A stretch of DNA of 64,000 nucleotides from Chloroflexota bacterium. GTDB taxonomy: Bacteria > Chloroflexota > Anaerolineae > Anaerolineales > Villigracilaceae. This document shows positions 6,646 to 13,977 of the stretch, in pieces. Below the pieces are notes generated by a model. It saw only the letters and a program-made list of their open reading frames with translations, had not been told where the DNA came from and did not search any database. The position numbers and the translations under genes were made by a program. The stretch covers positions 372,001 through 436,000 of the forward strand of contig JACPVF010000007.1 of assembly GCA_016191845.1 (NCBI GenBank). The letters are read 5' to 3'. Each line of letters opens with the position of its first letter. Position 1 is the first letter of the stretch.

Positions 6646-6669
6646 TGCCCCAGCGGGGGAACTGGGGCA
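6646..6669. repeat. Intergenic hairpin
   Basis: TGCCCCAG (6646-6653) and CTGGGGCA (6662-6669) make an 8-bp stem. As at 4393-4418, the A-rich side lies to the left, giving a T-rich tail only on the minus strand. It sits between the ribbon-helix-helix gene and the helicase gene. Confidence 0.5.
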
Positions 6670-6764
6670 CCCAACGCGTGACGGGCAAAGGTTGGACGGG
6701 TATCCGATCTCTCACCACGTCAAGCACACGACTTTCTGCATTATAGCATGAACTGGAGTCAACG

Positions 6765-7949
6765 ATGACCAAGCCGGATCTAAAAGAACTTGTAACCAAG
6801 GCACAAGTTACGTCACAAACTCAAGAGGCCACTGACACAGAGAAGCGAAAAAAGAACGTCAAGCCCAGCCCAAACGAAATGAAATCAGCATGGGAAGTTT
6901 ATCTTCGAGGACTTCCGCCAGAACTCAGATCAAAACTCGAAAGATTCAATCAGCATGTTATCACTGAAGCTGCGAACGCAGACCAACCCGACCCCAGGAT
7001 AGATAATTTACTTCCAGAAATAAAGACCATCGATGCGGCCACAATTCTGACAACCGAATACCCGCCCATTGATTGGATCATCGAAGATCACCTTGCCACT
7101 GGCCTTACCTTCCTGGTCGGAAAGCCAAAGGTTGGGAAGTCATGGCTTGCCTTACAGTTAGCCTTGTCTGTTATGACCGGCGGCAAGATGTTTGATAAAG
7201 ACGTGAAGGCTGGCCGCGTTTTGATATTGGCTTTAGAGGACAACGAAAGAAGATTGAGCGACCGCATGAAAAAACAAAACTGGAAAGTCAAGCCTGGCAT
7301 GGTTGACTTTCTAATGGCAGATTCTTTTCGAGATCAAATATCTGCTCTAAATGCTGGCGGCGGAAAACGGTTATTGAAATTTATCGAAAAGAAAAAGTAC
7401 AGGCTCGTGATTGTGGATACTTTTAGCCGTGCCATACAAGGCGATCAACTCGATCCCGCCGAAATGACCGGGGCAGTAGGATCACTTCAACAATACGCTT
7501 TGAGCAAAGGTATTGCACTTGTCATTGTGGATCACATGCCCAAGAATTCACAATCTCAAAACCCCATCGATCACGTTTATGGGAGTGTAGCAAAAGCAGG
7601 TGTGACCGATGCTTTATGGGGACTGTACAAAGAGCAGGGAAAGTCCGGGGCAAAGCTGGCTATTACCGGCAGAGACGTTCTAGAAAACGAGTTGAAACTA
7701 GCCTTTGATACTCGCGGCTTTTTCTGGCACAGTGAAGGCAATGCCTATGATGTCGAGATGACAGCCCGCCGCCAAGAAATACTTGAAGCTTTGAAAATCC
7801 TTGGAGCATCTCAAGAGAAAGCCATTGTCGAATACACAGGGCAATATAAAAGTCATTGTCACACAAGGCTGCAAGACCTGGTAGGCGCTGGCTTGGTCAG
7901 AAGGATTACAAGCGCACAAAATCCAAACGTATTTTACGAACTGATCTAG
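6765..7949 (+). CDS. RepA-type AAA ATPase (replicative helicase-like)
   Basis: 394 residues. A Lys-rich N-terminal region (1-90) leads into a RecA-fold ATPase of the AAA_25/RepA hexameric helicase group: Walker A VGKPKVGKS (118-126), LALEDNERRLSDRM after it, Walker B RLVIVDTF (213-220), and a sensor-like HMPKN. The last 80 residues look like a winged helix (EILEALKILGASQEKAIVEYTG). With the primase downstream it forms a minimal replication module. GGAG precedes the ATG. Base composition is clearly more A+T-rich than flanking element genes, hinting at a separate origin. A repeat cluster begins at its stop codon. Confidence 0.85.
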   Translation: MTKPDLKELVTKAQVTSQTQEATDTEKRKKNVKPSPNEMKSAWEVYLRGLPPELRSKLERFNQHVITEAANADQPDPRIDNLLPEIKTIDAATILTTEYPPIDWIIEDHLATGLTFLVGKPKVGKSWLALQLALSVMTGGKMFDKDVKAGRVLILALEDNERRLSDRMKKQNWKVKPGMVDFLMADSFRDQISALNAGGGKRLLKFIEKKKYRLVIVDTFSRAIQGDQLDPAEMTGAVGSLQQYALSKGIALVIVDHMPKNSQSQNPIDHVYGSVAKAGVTDALWGLYKEQGKSGAKLAITGRDVLENELKLAFDTRGFFWHSEGNAYDVEMTARRQEILEALKILGASQEKAIVEYTGQYKSHCHTRLQDLVGAGLVRRITSAQNPNVFYELI

Positions 7950-8017
7950 TTACAGGGTTACAGCACTTCCACAACTTCCAAGCCTGTTAGATGTGCTGTA
8001 ACTCCTGTAACTGTAAC
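7949..8017 (+). promoter_or_regulatory. GTTACAG inverted-repeat cluster between helicase and primase
   Basis: 7949-7966 (GTTACAGGGTTACAGCAC) is answered by a near-perfect inverted copy at 7993-8011 (one inserted T) and a further CTGTAAC at 8011-8017. There are thus two GTTACAG and three CTGTAAC units in 69 nt. Such clustered sites suggest an iteron-like origin or an operator for an element-encoded DNA-binding protein. Confidence 0.65.
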
Positions 8018-8037
8018 TCGCTCAAAAAAGGCGCACC

Positions 8038-9027
8038 ATGAACGCACACGACATAAACCAAACCTTTGACCTTCTCGCCCTGGCCCAGGGTGATGCCAAA
8101 CTGAATCACAAAGGCGCGTACTATATCGGCCCTTGCCCATTCTGCGGCGGGCGCGACCGCTTCAACCTGAAACACACGCCCAACGGCTGGCGCTGGTTTT
8201 GTCGGGGATGCGGCGGCGAGAAATATCACACCCCGATTGATTACGTCATGCGGCGGGATAACCTGGACTTCAAGCAAGCCTTGGAACAGATGGGCGGCAA
8301 AGCCTACACGCCCACACCACGCCCAGCCCAGCCAATCCCAACGGCCCCGGCCATTGTCCTACCTGTTGCAACCTGGCAGGCCCAACGATGGCAGGAAGTC
8401 ACGCGGTCGACTCTTTCACTCGAATATGACAAACCCGCACAAATCGCCCGCGACTATCTTTACGCACGTGCGCTCGAACCTGCGACCTGGCTTGTTTATC
8501 AATTCGGCTTTGGGCTGGTGTACAGCCGTCCCGCGATTGTCATTCCCTGGTGGGATGCGGCCAACACGATCACAGCCGTCAAGTATCGTTTCATCGATGA
8601 CCTGGCAAAGCGCGACCCAGGCCGCCGCTTTGGGATGGCCGAGGGAAGCAAGCCGATTCTATTTGGCCTTCACCTGGCAGGCGGACAGGATACGCTTTTA
8701 CTTTGCGAAGGTGAATTCAACGCGGCCAGTATTACCCAGGTTGCAAGCGACACGATCACCGGCCTGGATACGCTTTCGTTTGGAAGTCAGAGCGGCGGAC
8801 GCGCTGACTTCCTGCGCCAAGTGGCAGACGGTTATCAGCGTGTCATTGTGTGGGCGGACGATCCCGAGAAAGCAAACGAGATCCGGCTATCCCTGGCGCG
8901 CCCAGCCGAGGCCCTTTGCAGTCCACAAATAGACGGCACGAAATACGACGCCAACGCGCTTTTGAAAAATGGCTACCTGGCTGACTTTTTGCGAGAGACG
9001 ATCCAAACCCCAACCAACGCACAGTGA
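8038..9027 (+). CDS. CHC2 zinc-finger/Toprim DNA primase-like protein
   Basis: 329 residues. An N-terminal CHC2-type zinc ribbon has Cys33, Cys36, Cys55 and Cys58 (GPCPFCGGRDRF and WFCRGCGG). A C-terminal Toprim-like region carries the acidic strand LLLCEGEFNAAS, then GLDTLSFGSQSGG, and a second acidic motif VIVWADDPEKANEI, as in plasmid and phage primases. Expected role: RNA primer synthesis for element replication with the upstream helicase. The gene follows the GTTACAG cluster; a purine-rich AAAAAAGG stretch is near the ATG. Primase activity is inferred. Confidence 0.85.
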   Translation: MNAHDINQTFDLLALAQGDAKLNHKGAYYIGPCPFCGGRDRFNLKHTPNGWRWFCRGCGGEKYHTPIDYVMRRDNLDFKQALEQMGGKAYTPTPRPAQPIPTAPAIVLPVATWQAQRWQEVTRSTLSLEYDKPAQIARDYLYARALEPATWLVYQFGFGLVYSRPAIVIPWWDAANTITAVKYRFIDDLAKRDPGRRFGMAEGSKPILFGLHLAGGQDTLLLCEGEFNAASITQVASDTITGLDTLSFGSQSGGRADFLRQVADGYQRVIVWADDPEKANEIRLSLARPAEALCSPQIDGTKYDANALLKNGYLADFLRETIQTPTNAQ

Positions 9028-9040
9028 AGGCTCTACGGCC

Positions 9041-9058
9041 CGTTACAAACCCGTAACG
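9041..9058 (+). promoter_or_regulatory. Small inverted GTTAC/GTAAC repeat
   Basis: CGTTAC (9041-9046) and GTAACG (9053-9058) face each other across 6 nt in the 55-nt gap after the primase gene. The half-site resembles those at 3684-3733 and 7949-8017. Confidence 0.4.
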
Positions 9059-9082
9059 CCCTATCCTAAAGGCAGGTCGAGA

Positions 9083-9280
9083 ATGACCAAAAAGCACACG
9101 TTGAAGATCACCGAAGTCCCCGGCCAAAACTTCCCGGACCTTCCCACGGCCCAGGCACACGCACGGCCCACCCTGGCCGCGGACCTGGCCGCGCTCATGC
9201 GTGACATGCTCACGGCTGGCCTGCTGGTAAATGTCAACGGGCGGATCATCCCAAACCCTGAAAGGACACCCAAGCAATGA
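9083..9280 (+). CDS. Small protein translationally coupled to the recombinase
   Basis: 65 residues, family not recognised. The N-terminal part is basic and polar; the middle (TLAADLAALMRDMLTAGLLVNVNGRIIPN) predicts a helix followed by a small beta hairpin. The ATG at 9083 follows an AGGT-containing leader; a longer in-frame version would overlap the primase gene. Its stop overlaps the recombinase ATG (ATGA), so both proteins should be made in linked amounts. A role as recombinase partner or directionality factor is possible but unproven. Confidence 0.6.
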   Translation: MTKKHTLKITEVPGQNFPDLPTAQAHARPTLAADLAALMRDMLTAGLLVNVNGRIIPNPERTPKQ

Positions 9281-10848
9281 GCGATGAATACATCCACAAA
9301 CCACCGACCGCGCTCCCGCCTGGCTCCCTGGTCATTGCCTACCTGCGGGACAGCGGCGGCCCAAATCAGGAAAACAGTATCGGCCAACAGTTGGAGATCG
9401 TCACCGCCTACTGCAAGCAATACGGCCTGATCCTTGGCAGAGTCTTTCAGGACACAGCAAGCGGACGCAAAACCAAGAACCGCGATCAATTCCTGGAAAT
9501 GTTCAATTCAGTCATGGCGACCGATGAAAGCCTGCGGCCTGCTGGCCTTCTCTTGTGGGCGTACTCGCGTTTCTCGCGTGATATTGTGGACTTTAATTTT
9601 TACCTGTACGGCCTGATGAAACATGGCCTGACTGTTCACTCGCTCACCGAGGAAATCCCCGAAGGCCTGGCCGGGCAGATCGTCTTATCCGTGAAGGCTT
9701 ATACCAACGCGGACTTTTCAGTACAGTTGGGCAAGAACATAAAGCGCGGAATTGCCGAGCGGGTGAAGGCTGGTTATAGCAATGGTGGGCAGGCTCCGAG
9801 AGGCTACCGCGTGGTCAGGGAATTACACGACTCGCGGCGCAACGGTCAACCCCGAATCGGTATCCGCTGGGAGATCGATCCCGAACTGGCCCCGCTAATC
9901 CGCCTGGCCTGGGAACTTCGCGCCCAGGGCAAAGGCTACACGGCTATCAGCCAAGCCACAGGCGGCAAGGTGTACACAAATAAAATCTCATGGGCAACAC
10001 ACTTTAGAAACAAATCTTATTTGGGCATTGGTAAGGCTGGCGATCTTGAGATACCGGACCACCATGAACCCCTGGTAACTTGGGAGATATGGGAAGCCGT
10101 CAAACGGGTGGAGGCCTCCATGCCAAACTACGGGCAACACAGGAAGCGCGGCGCCCTGCTCCACCACAGGCGCATGAGTCACCCTTCCCTGCTTTCAGGC
10201 CTGGCCTTTTGTGTGTACTGCGGCGCGGCCATGGTTTTGCACACGTCAAAAGATTATCGCTCGTATGCCTGCGGACAGCGGGACAGGAAGAAAGGCTTTA
10301 GCGATTGCAAAGAGGCGCGGCGCGTCAATGCCCGCAAAGCAGATGCAATCATTCTCGATGCGATCCTGAACCAAGTCCTATCCCCTGCTTTTGTGGCTGA
10401 CCTGCTCCGAGAGATTCAAACCCAATACGCTGACACAGACCGCATTGACCGCGAGATAGGCAACACCAATAACCTGCTGATAATGACCACGCGCTCGATC
10501 ACGCGCCTGGTGCAGCTCGCAGAGAACGCGGGCGACCTGGCAGAGATCACAACCCGTCTGAAAGAACTCAAAGGCCAAGAGGCGGAACACACCGCAAAGA
10601 TCAAAGCCTTGAAAGCCGAGCGGGACTCGGCCATACCACAGATCACGCCCGAAGCCCTGGCCCTGGTCTTTGAAACCTGGCGCGATCAAATCACCGCCGC
10701 GCACGAAAGCGGCGACATATTGACCGCCAAAAAGTTACTGGCCCACTTTATCCAAAAGATTGACCTTGGATACGACACCGCTATAATTCACTATACCTAC
10801 CCAATCACGAAGCCTGCCGAGACAGTGACCATGTTCTGCGCCCACTAA
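9277..10848 (+). CDS. Large serine recombinase (integrase)
   Basis: 523 residues. N-terminal resolvase domain with YLRDS (candidate nucleophile Ser26), NSIGQQLE, and the arginine motif WAYSRFSRD near residue 95. A recombinase domain follows (RAPRGYRV-like APRGYRVVREL near 175), then a zinc ribbon (FCVYCGAAM ... YACGQRDR, about 308-345) and a coiled-coil region (about 390-450) typical of large serine integrases. It should catalyse integration at the tRNA-Val 3' end. The stop TAA uses the last base of the right attachment core plus two flanking chromosomal bases; joining to the left end would remove this stop and add 15 residues. Confidence 0.95.
   Translation: MSDEYIHKPPTALPPGSLVIAYLRDSGGPNQENSIGQQLEIVTAYCKQYGLILGRVFQDTASGRKTKNRDQFLEMFNSVMATDESLRPAGLLLWAYSRFSRDIVDFNFYLYGLMKHGLTVHSLTEEIPEGLAGQIVLSVKAYTNADFSVQLGKNIKRGIAERVKAGYSNGGQAPRGYRVVRELHDSRRNGQPRIGIRWEIDPELAPLIRLAWELRAQGKGYTAISQATGGKVYTNKISWATHFRNKSYLGIGKAGDLEIPDHHEPLVTWEIWEAVKRVEASMPNYGQHRKRGALLHHRRMSHPSLLSGLAFCVYCGAAMVLHTSKDYRSYACGQRDRKKGFSDCKEARRVNARKADAIILDAILNQVLSPAFVADLLREIQTQYADTDRIDREIGNTNNLLIMTTRSITRLVQLAENAGDLAEITTRLKELKGQEAEHTAKIKALKAERDSAIPQITPEALALVFETWRDQITAAHESGDILTAKKLLAHFIQKIDLGYDTAIIHYTYPITKPAETVTMFCAH
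10835..10846 (+). repeat. Right attachment site core (attR)
   Basis: TCTGCGCCCACT, identical to the end of tRNA-Val at 3666-3677. It encodes the last residues of the recombinase and the first base of its stop codon. Confidence 0.8.
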
Positions 10849-10879
10849 ATTCCCGACAGGAATCTGTCGGGAATTTTTT
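10848..10879 (+). terminator. Intrinsic terminator after attR
   Basis: AATTCCCGACAG (10848-10859) pairs perfectly with CTGTCGGGAATT (10864-10875) over a GAAT loop, followed by T. It lies on the chromosomal side of attR, so before integration it would have stood directly behind tRNA-Val and was probably that gene's terminator. Confidence 0.92.
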
Positions 10880-10891
10880 GAAAGGAACCCC

Positions 10892-11800
10892 ATGCCCAAA
10901 CTTCTGCTTCTTGCCCAAAACCCCGATCAATACCTGACCCTGTTCCACGCGGCCCTGCCCGAGCTGGAAATCATCACCGCGCCCGCCGCGGACTGCGAGC
11001 TGGCCTTCGGCGACCCGTCGCTGCTCAAGGACGCGGTGCCGCACCTGCCGAACCTCAAATGGATTCAGTCTACTTGGGCGGGCGTGGAGCCGCTGCTCAA
11101 CCCCGCCCTGCCGCGGAATTACATCCTGACCAACGCACGCGGGGTGTTCGGTCCGCTGATGTCGGAATACGTCTTCGGGTATCTGCTGCTGCACGAGCGC
11201 AATATCCTGCAACACGTCGAATCGCAAAAGCAAAATCGTTGGAACGGCATGCTGACGGGCACCCTGCGCGGCAAGACCATCGGCCTGATGGGCGTCGGCT
11301 CGATCGGCGCACACGTGGCGGGCACGGCCAAACATTTCGGCATGACCGTGCACGGATTCACCCGCGCCAGTGAGGACTGCGCCGACGTGGACGCCTACTT
11401 CCACGCGGACCTGCCCGCCTTCGCCGCGGGCCTCGATTATCTGGTCAACATCCTGCCCAACACGCGCGAGACGCGTCAGTTGATCGACGCCTCGGTGCTG
11501 GCGGCGCTGCCCGCGCACGCGCTCTTCGTCAACGTGGGACGCGGCAGCGCGGTGGACGAACCCGCTTTGGCGGCGGCGCTGGACGAGGGTCGACTGCGCG
11601 GCGCGGTGTTGGACGTCTTCCAGCAGGAGCCGCTTCCGCCCGGGCACGTCTTCTGGCGCACGCCGAATCTGTTGATCACGTCGCACACCGCCGCGCCGAG
11701 TTTCCCGAAGGACCTCGCCGCGTTGTTCGTCAAAAATTACCGCCGCTTCGTGAGCGGACAGCCGTTGAAGTATCAGGTGGATTTCGAGCGCGGATACTGA
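10892..11800 (+). CDS. D-2-hydroxyacid dehydrogenase
   Basis: 302 residues of the GhrA/SerA superfamily: NAD(P)-dependent oxidoreductase acting on glyoxylate, hydroxypyruvate or related 2-keto acids. Visible are the nucleotide-binding turn GLMGVGSIG (near 131), catalytic Arg in FVNVGRGS (near 213), Glu in DVFQQEPLP (near 242) and the final His in SHTAAP (near 263). The substrate-binding half is typical of the short GhrA-like group. The ATG follows AAAGG. Its 3' end overlaps the convergent membrane-protein gene by 28 bp. This is the first chromosomal gene after the element. Confidence 0.92.
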   Translation: MPKLLLLAQNPDQYLTLFHAALPELEIITAPAADCELAFGDPSLLKDAVPHLPNLKWIQSTWAGVEPLLNPALPRNYILTNARGVFGPLMSEYVFGYLLLHERNILQHVESQKQNRWNGMLTGTLRGKTIGLMGVGSIGAHVAGTAKHFGMTVHGFTRASEDCADVDAYFHADLPAFAAGLDYLVNILPNTRETRQLIDASVLAALPAHALFVNVGRGSAVDEPALAAALDEGRLRGAVLDVFQQEPLPPGHVFWRTPNLLITSHTAAPSFPKDLAALFVKNYRRFVSGQPLKYQVDFERGY

Positions 11801-12192
11801 GTCAGCGCCCAGGCCAGCAGCAGGAGCAGCAGGCCCGTCGCATCGAAGGCGATGAAGCGCAGGATGGAGGTCCGCAGGAGCAGGTGGTCCGCCGTCAGCG
11901 TGGACAGGATGTAGCTTTCCCCGATCAGACCTGTGGCCTGCATCCCCACCGACAGGGTCAGCGCCAGCCGAAAGCGGATGGGGTGCAGGGCGGCGGCCAG
12001 GTAGGGGAGATTCCACATCAGGAACAGTACCCCCACCCCGCGGGCGGCGGCCTCGCCCGCCGCGCCTGAGAGTTCATACGCGCCGACGAAGCGCGCGGGC
12101 CAGCCGATGAATTGAACCGCCGCCTGCACGTTCCAGGCGGCGACAAAGGCGATCAACAGGCGGGAGATCCAGAGGCGCGTGGGAACCTTCAC
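11773..12192 (-). CDS. Small integral membrane protein
   Basis: 139 residues, about four transmembrane helices (WISRLLIAFVAAWNVQAAV, GVLFLMWNLPYLAAAL, a middle segment around TLSVGMQATGLIG, and a Leu-rich last helix LLLLLLAWAL). No family is recognised. The GTG start at 12192 overlaps the stop of the upstream endonuclease IV gene (GTGA), indicating coupled translation. The 3' end overlaps the convergent dehydrogenase gene by 28 bp. Confidence 0.65.
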   Translation of the reverse strand: MKVPTRLWISRLLIAFVAAWNVQAAVQFIGWPARFVGAYELSGAAGEAAARGVGVLFLMWNLPYLAAALHPIRFRLALTLSVGMQATGLIGESYILSTLTADHLLLRTSILRFIAFDATGLLLLLLAWALTQYPRSKST

Positions 12193-13043
12193 TCCTTCTC
12201 CCCGCTGACCTTCATCCAGGCCTTCTTCATGTTGAGCGCATCCTCTTCCATGATGGGGCTCTCGCACAGGATGCGGCCGCCGCAGCCGAAATCGGTCAGC
12301 GCGCGGAAGAGCGCCTTCAGGTCCAGGTCCGCTTCGGAGAGGGGCAGATGATTCTTCTCGCCCTTGGGTCCGTACTCGATGCCCGAGAGGTGGATGTGTA
12401 ATTTCTTGAGCGCCTTCTTGCCCAGGGCCTTCTGATAGGCTTCGAGGTACCTGGCCCATTCCTCGTAGGTGTTCATCGTGCCATCGCCGGGACGGGCGTG
12501 CAGGTGCGCGAAGTCCAGGCAGGGCAGCACCTGCGGCATGGCCGCGCTCATCGCCAGTGCATCCTCGAAGGAGCCCAGCATGGCCGACTTGCCCATCGTC
12601 TCAGGCCGCAGCGTGACGGGGTTGCCCGCCGCCCGCAGGTCGTCCACGCAGCCTTGCAGGCGCGGGATGGCCGTCTTCAGCACTTCGGCCGGGTCCGCGC
12701 CGAAGTAGGAGCCCGGGTGGAAGATGATGTCCGTTGCGCCCGCCAGATTGCCGTAATGCGCCGCGTCCATCAGGCGCTTGCGCGACTTGGGCCATTCTTC
12801 GTCCGTTGCGTTCAGGTTGATGAAGTACGGCGCATGGACGCTGAGCGCCACGCCCTGCTCCGCGCCCGCCGCCTGGATCGCCGCACAGGTGGCCTCGGTC
12901 ACCCGCACCGACTGGACCCAGCCCAACTCCAACGTGTACAGGCCAATGGACTGGCTGAACTGGATCGCGCCGACCGAGCCACCCGGTTTCTTGGGCGTGC
13001 CCGTGGGGGAACCGACCGTGCCGAAGAGGAACGATAAAGCCAT
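12189..13043 (-). CDS. nfo: Endonuclease IV-type AP endonuclease
   Basis: 284 residues with the TIM-barrel metal-ligand motifs of AP endonuclease family 2: SVHAPYFINL, FHPGSYFG, LRPETMGK, CLDFAHLHAR and LHIHLSGIEYG. These coordinate the three zinc ions that cleave DNA 5' of abasic sites in base excision repair. The form resembles the shorter archaeal-like subgroup. The ATG at 13043 has AAGGAGA upstream. The gene sits upstream of, and overlaps by 4 nt, a small membrane-protein gene. Function is well supported; the exact damage range is unknown. Confidence 0.88.
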   Translation of the reverse strand: MALSFLFGTVGSPTGTPKKPGGSVGAIQFSQSIGLYTLELGWVQSVRVTEATCAAIQAAGAEQGVALSVHAPYFINLNATDEEWPKSRKRLMDAAHYGNLAGATDIIFHPGSYFGADPAEVLKTAIPRLQGCVDDLRAAGNPVTLRPETMGKSAMLGSFEDALAMSAAMPQVLPCLDFAHLHARPGDGTMNTYEEWARYLEAYQKALGKKALKKLHIHLSGIEYGPKGEKNHLPLSEADLDLKALFRALTDFGCGGRILCESPIMEEDALNMKKAWMKVSGEKE

Positions 13044-13088
13044 GAGAGTCTCCTTGAACTGAGTCGACAGTCACCTTGAAGGCGACCG

Positions 13089-13481
13089 TCAATGTACAAG
13101 CAATAAAATTCTGGCCCACAACGGCGGCCCCAGGATCAACAATCCCACCAGCACCGCGGCCAGGGCGGCGATCAGCACCGCAGCGGCACCCACGTCCTTG
13201 CCCACTTTGGCCAGCGGATGATGCACCGGGCTGGCCAGGTCCACCACAGCCTCGATGGACGTGTTGATGAACTCGGCTGTGAAGACCATCGCGATGGTCA
13301 GGATCAACACGGCCCAATCGCGCGGCGGGATCCCCAGCCAGAGCGCCACAACAAAGACCAGGGTGGCCACCACGGCATGGATCCACGCGTTCTGCTGGGT
13401 GCGCAGCACGTAGGACCAGCCGTGGAAGGCATGTCCGAACGAGCGCCATCTGGAAACAAGAAAAGTTTGGATTTTATTCAC
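13089..13481 (-). CDS. dgkA: Diacylglycerol/undecaprenol kinase
   Basis: 130 residues, three transmembrane helices. The family signature is present: FxHAFHGWxYVLRTQQNAWIHAV at the N-terminus, then AEFINTSIEAVVDLASP with the catalytic Glu and metal-binding Asn/Glu, and AKVGKDVGAAAVL. Gram-positive-type members phosphorylate undecaprenol and so recycle the cell-wall lipid carrier. The start is GTG. It probably forms a unit with ybeY and the 7TM-HD protein upstream on the same strand, as is common elsewhere. Confidence 0.93.
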   Translation of the reverse strand: MNKIQTFLVSRWRSFGHAFHGWSYVLRTQQNAWIHAVVATLVFVVALWLGIPPRDWAVLILTIAMVFTAEFINTSIEAVVDLASPVHHPLAKVGKDVGAAAVLIAALAAVLVGLLILGPPLWARILLLVH

Positions 13482-13527
13482 AAGTCCGCCGTTTCAGGCG
13501 CTTCGACTTCGCTCAGCGCGAGATGCT

Positions 13528-13977
13528 TCATTCACTGATCTTGATCCCCGAGAGTCCCAGCCGCGCCAGGACTTCGGCCTGGGCCGCCCACATACGGGCC
13601 TTTTCCTCGGCCTCGGCGTGATCGTGCCCGAGCAGGTGCAGCACGCCATGTACGACCAGCAGTTGGATCTCGGCCTCGAGCGGATGTCCGCCCGCGGCGG
13701 CCTGCTCCTCGGCGCGCTGGACCGAGATGAGGATATCGCCCAGATAACGGCGCCCAGTCTCGGGGTTCGACTCAGAAGAGGGGAAGGACAGCACGTCGGT
13801 GGGAGCGTCGATGTCGCGGAACTCGCGGTTCAGGTCCTGCAACTGCTCGTCGTCGGTCAACACGACGGTCAGGTCATCCTCCGCTGAAGCGGACTGTTGC
13901 TCCAGCGTGGCGGCGGCGGCCCGCTCGACGATCTCGGGCTCGATCAAGATGGAGGGGGGGATTTCGATGGTGATCAT
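13528..13977 (-). CDS. ybeY: Endoribonuclease YbeY
   Basis: 149 residues. The metal site HGVLHLLGHDH is intact near residue 112, preceded by the LNREFRDIDAPTDVLSFP stretch typical of the family. YbeY takes part in 16S rRNA 3' maturation and ribosome quality control. The ATG overlaps the stop of the upstream 7TM-HD gene by 4 nt (ATGA), showing translational coupling; the ybeY-7TM-HD-dgkA order is conserved in many bacteria. Confidence 0.95.
   Translation of the reverse strand: MITIEIPPSILIEPEIVERAAAATLEQQSASAEDDLTVVLTDDEQLQDLNREFRDIDAPTDVLSFPSSESNPETGRRYLGDILISVQRAEEQAAAGGHPLEAEIQLLVVHGVLHLLGHDHAEAEEKARMWAAQAEVLARLGLSGIKISE

Larger units (their letters stand above)
3666..10846 (+). mobile_element. 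7.2-kb tRNA-Val-integrated element with serine recombinase
   Basis: The element lies between two copies of TCTGCGCCCACT, one at the tRNA-Val 3' end (3666-3677) and one overlapping the recombinase stop codon (10835-10846). All genes inside are on the plus strand. In order: excisionase-like HTH, 74-residue membrane protein, SH3-like lipoprotein, 4-TM protein, zinc-finger peptide, 69-residue protein, ribbon-helix-helix-like protein, RepA-type ATPase, CHC2/Toprim primase, 65-residue protein, serine recombinase. No capsid, portal, conjugation or obvious toxin gene is seen. It is best viewed as a small integrative element with its own replication module, either mobilizable or a phage satellite. Boundaries are well supported; lifestyle is inference. 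Confidence 0.85.
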
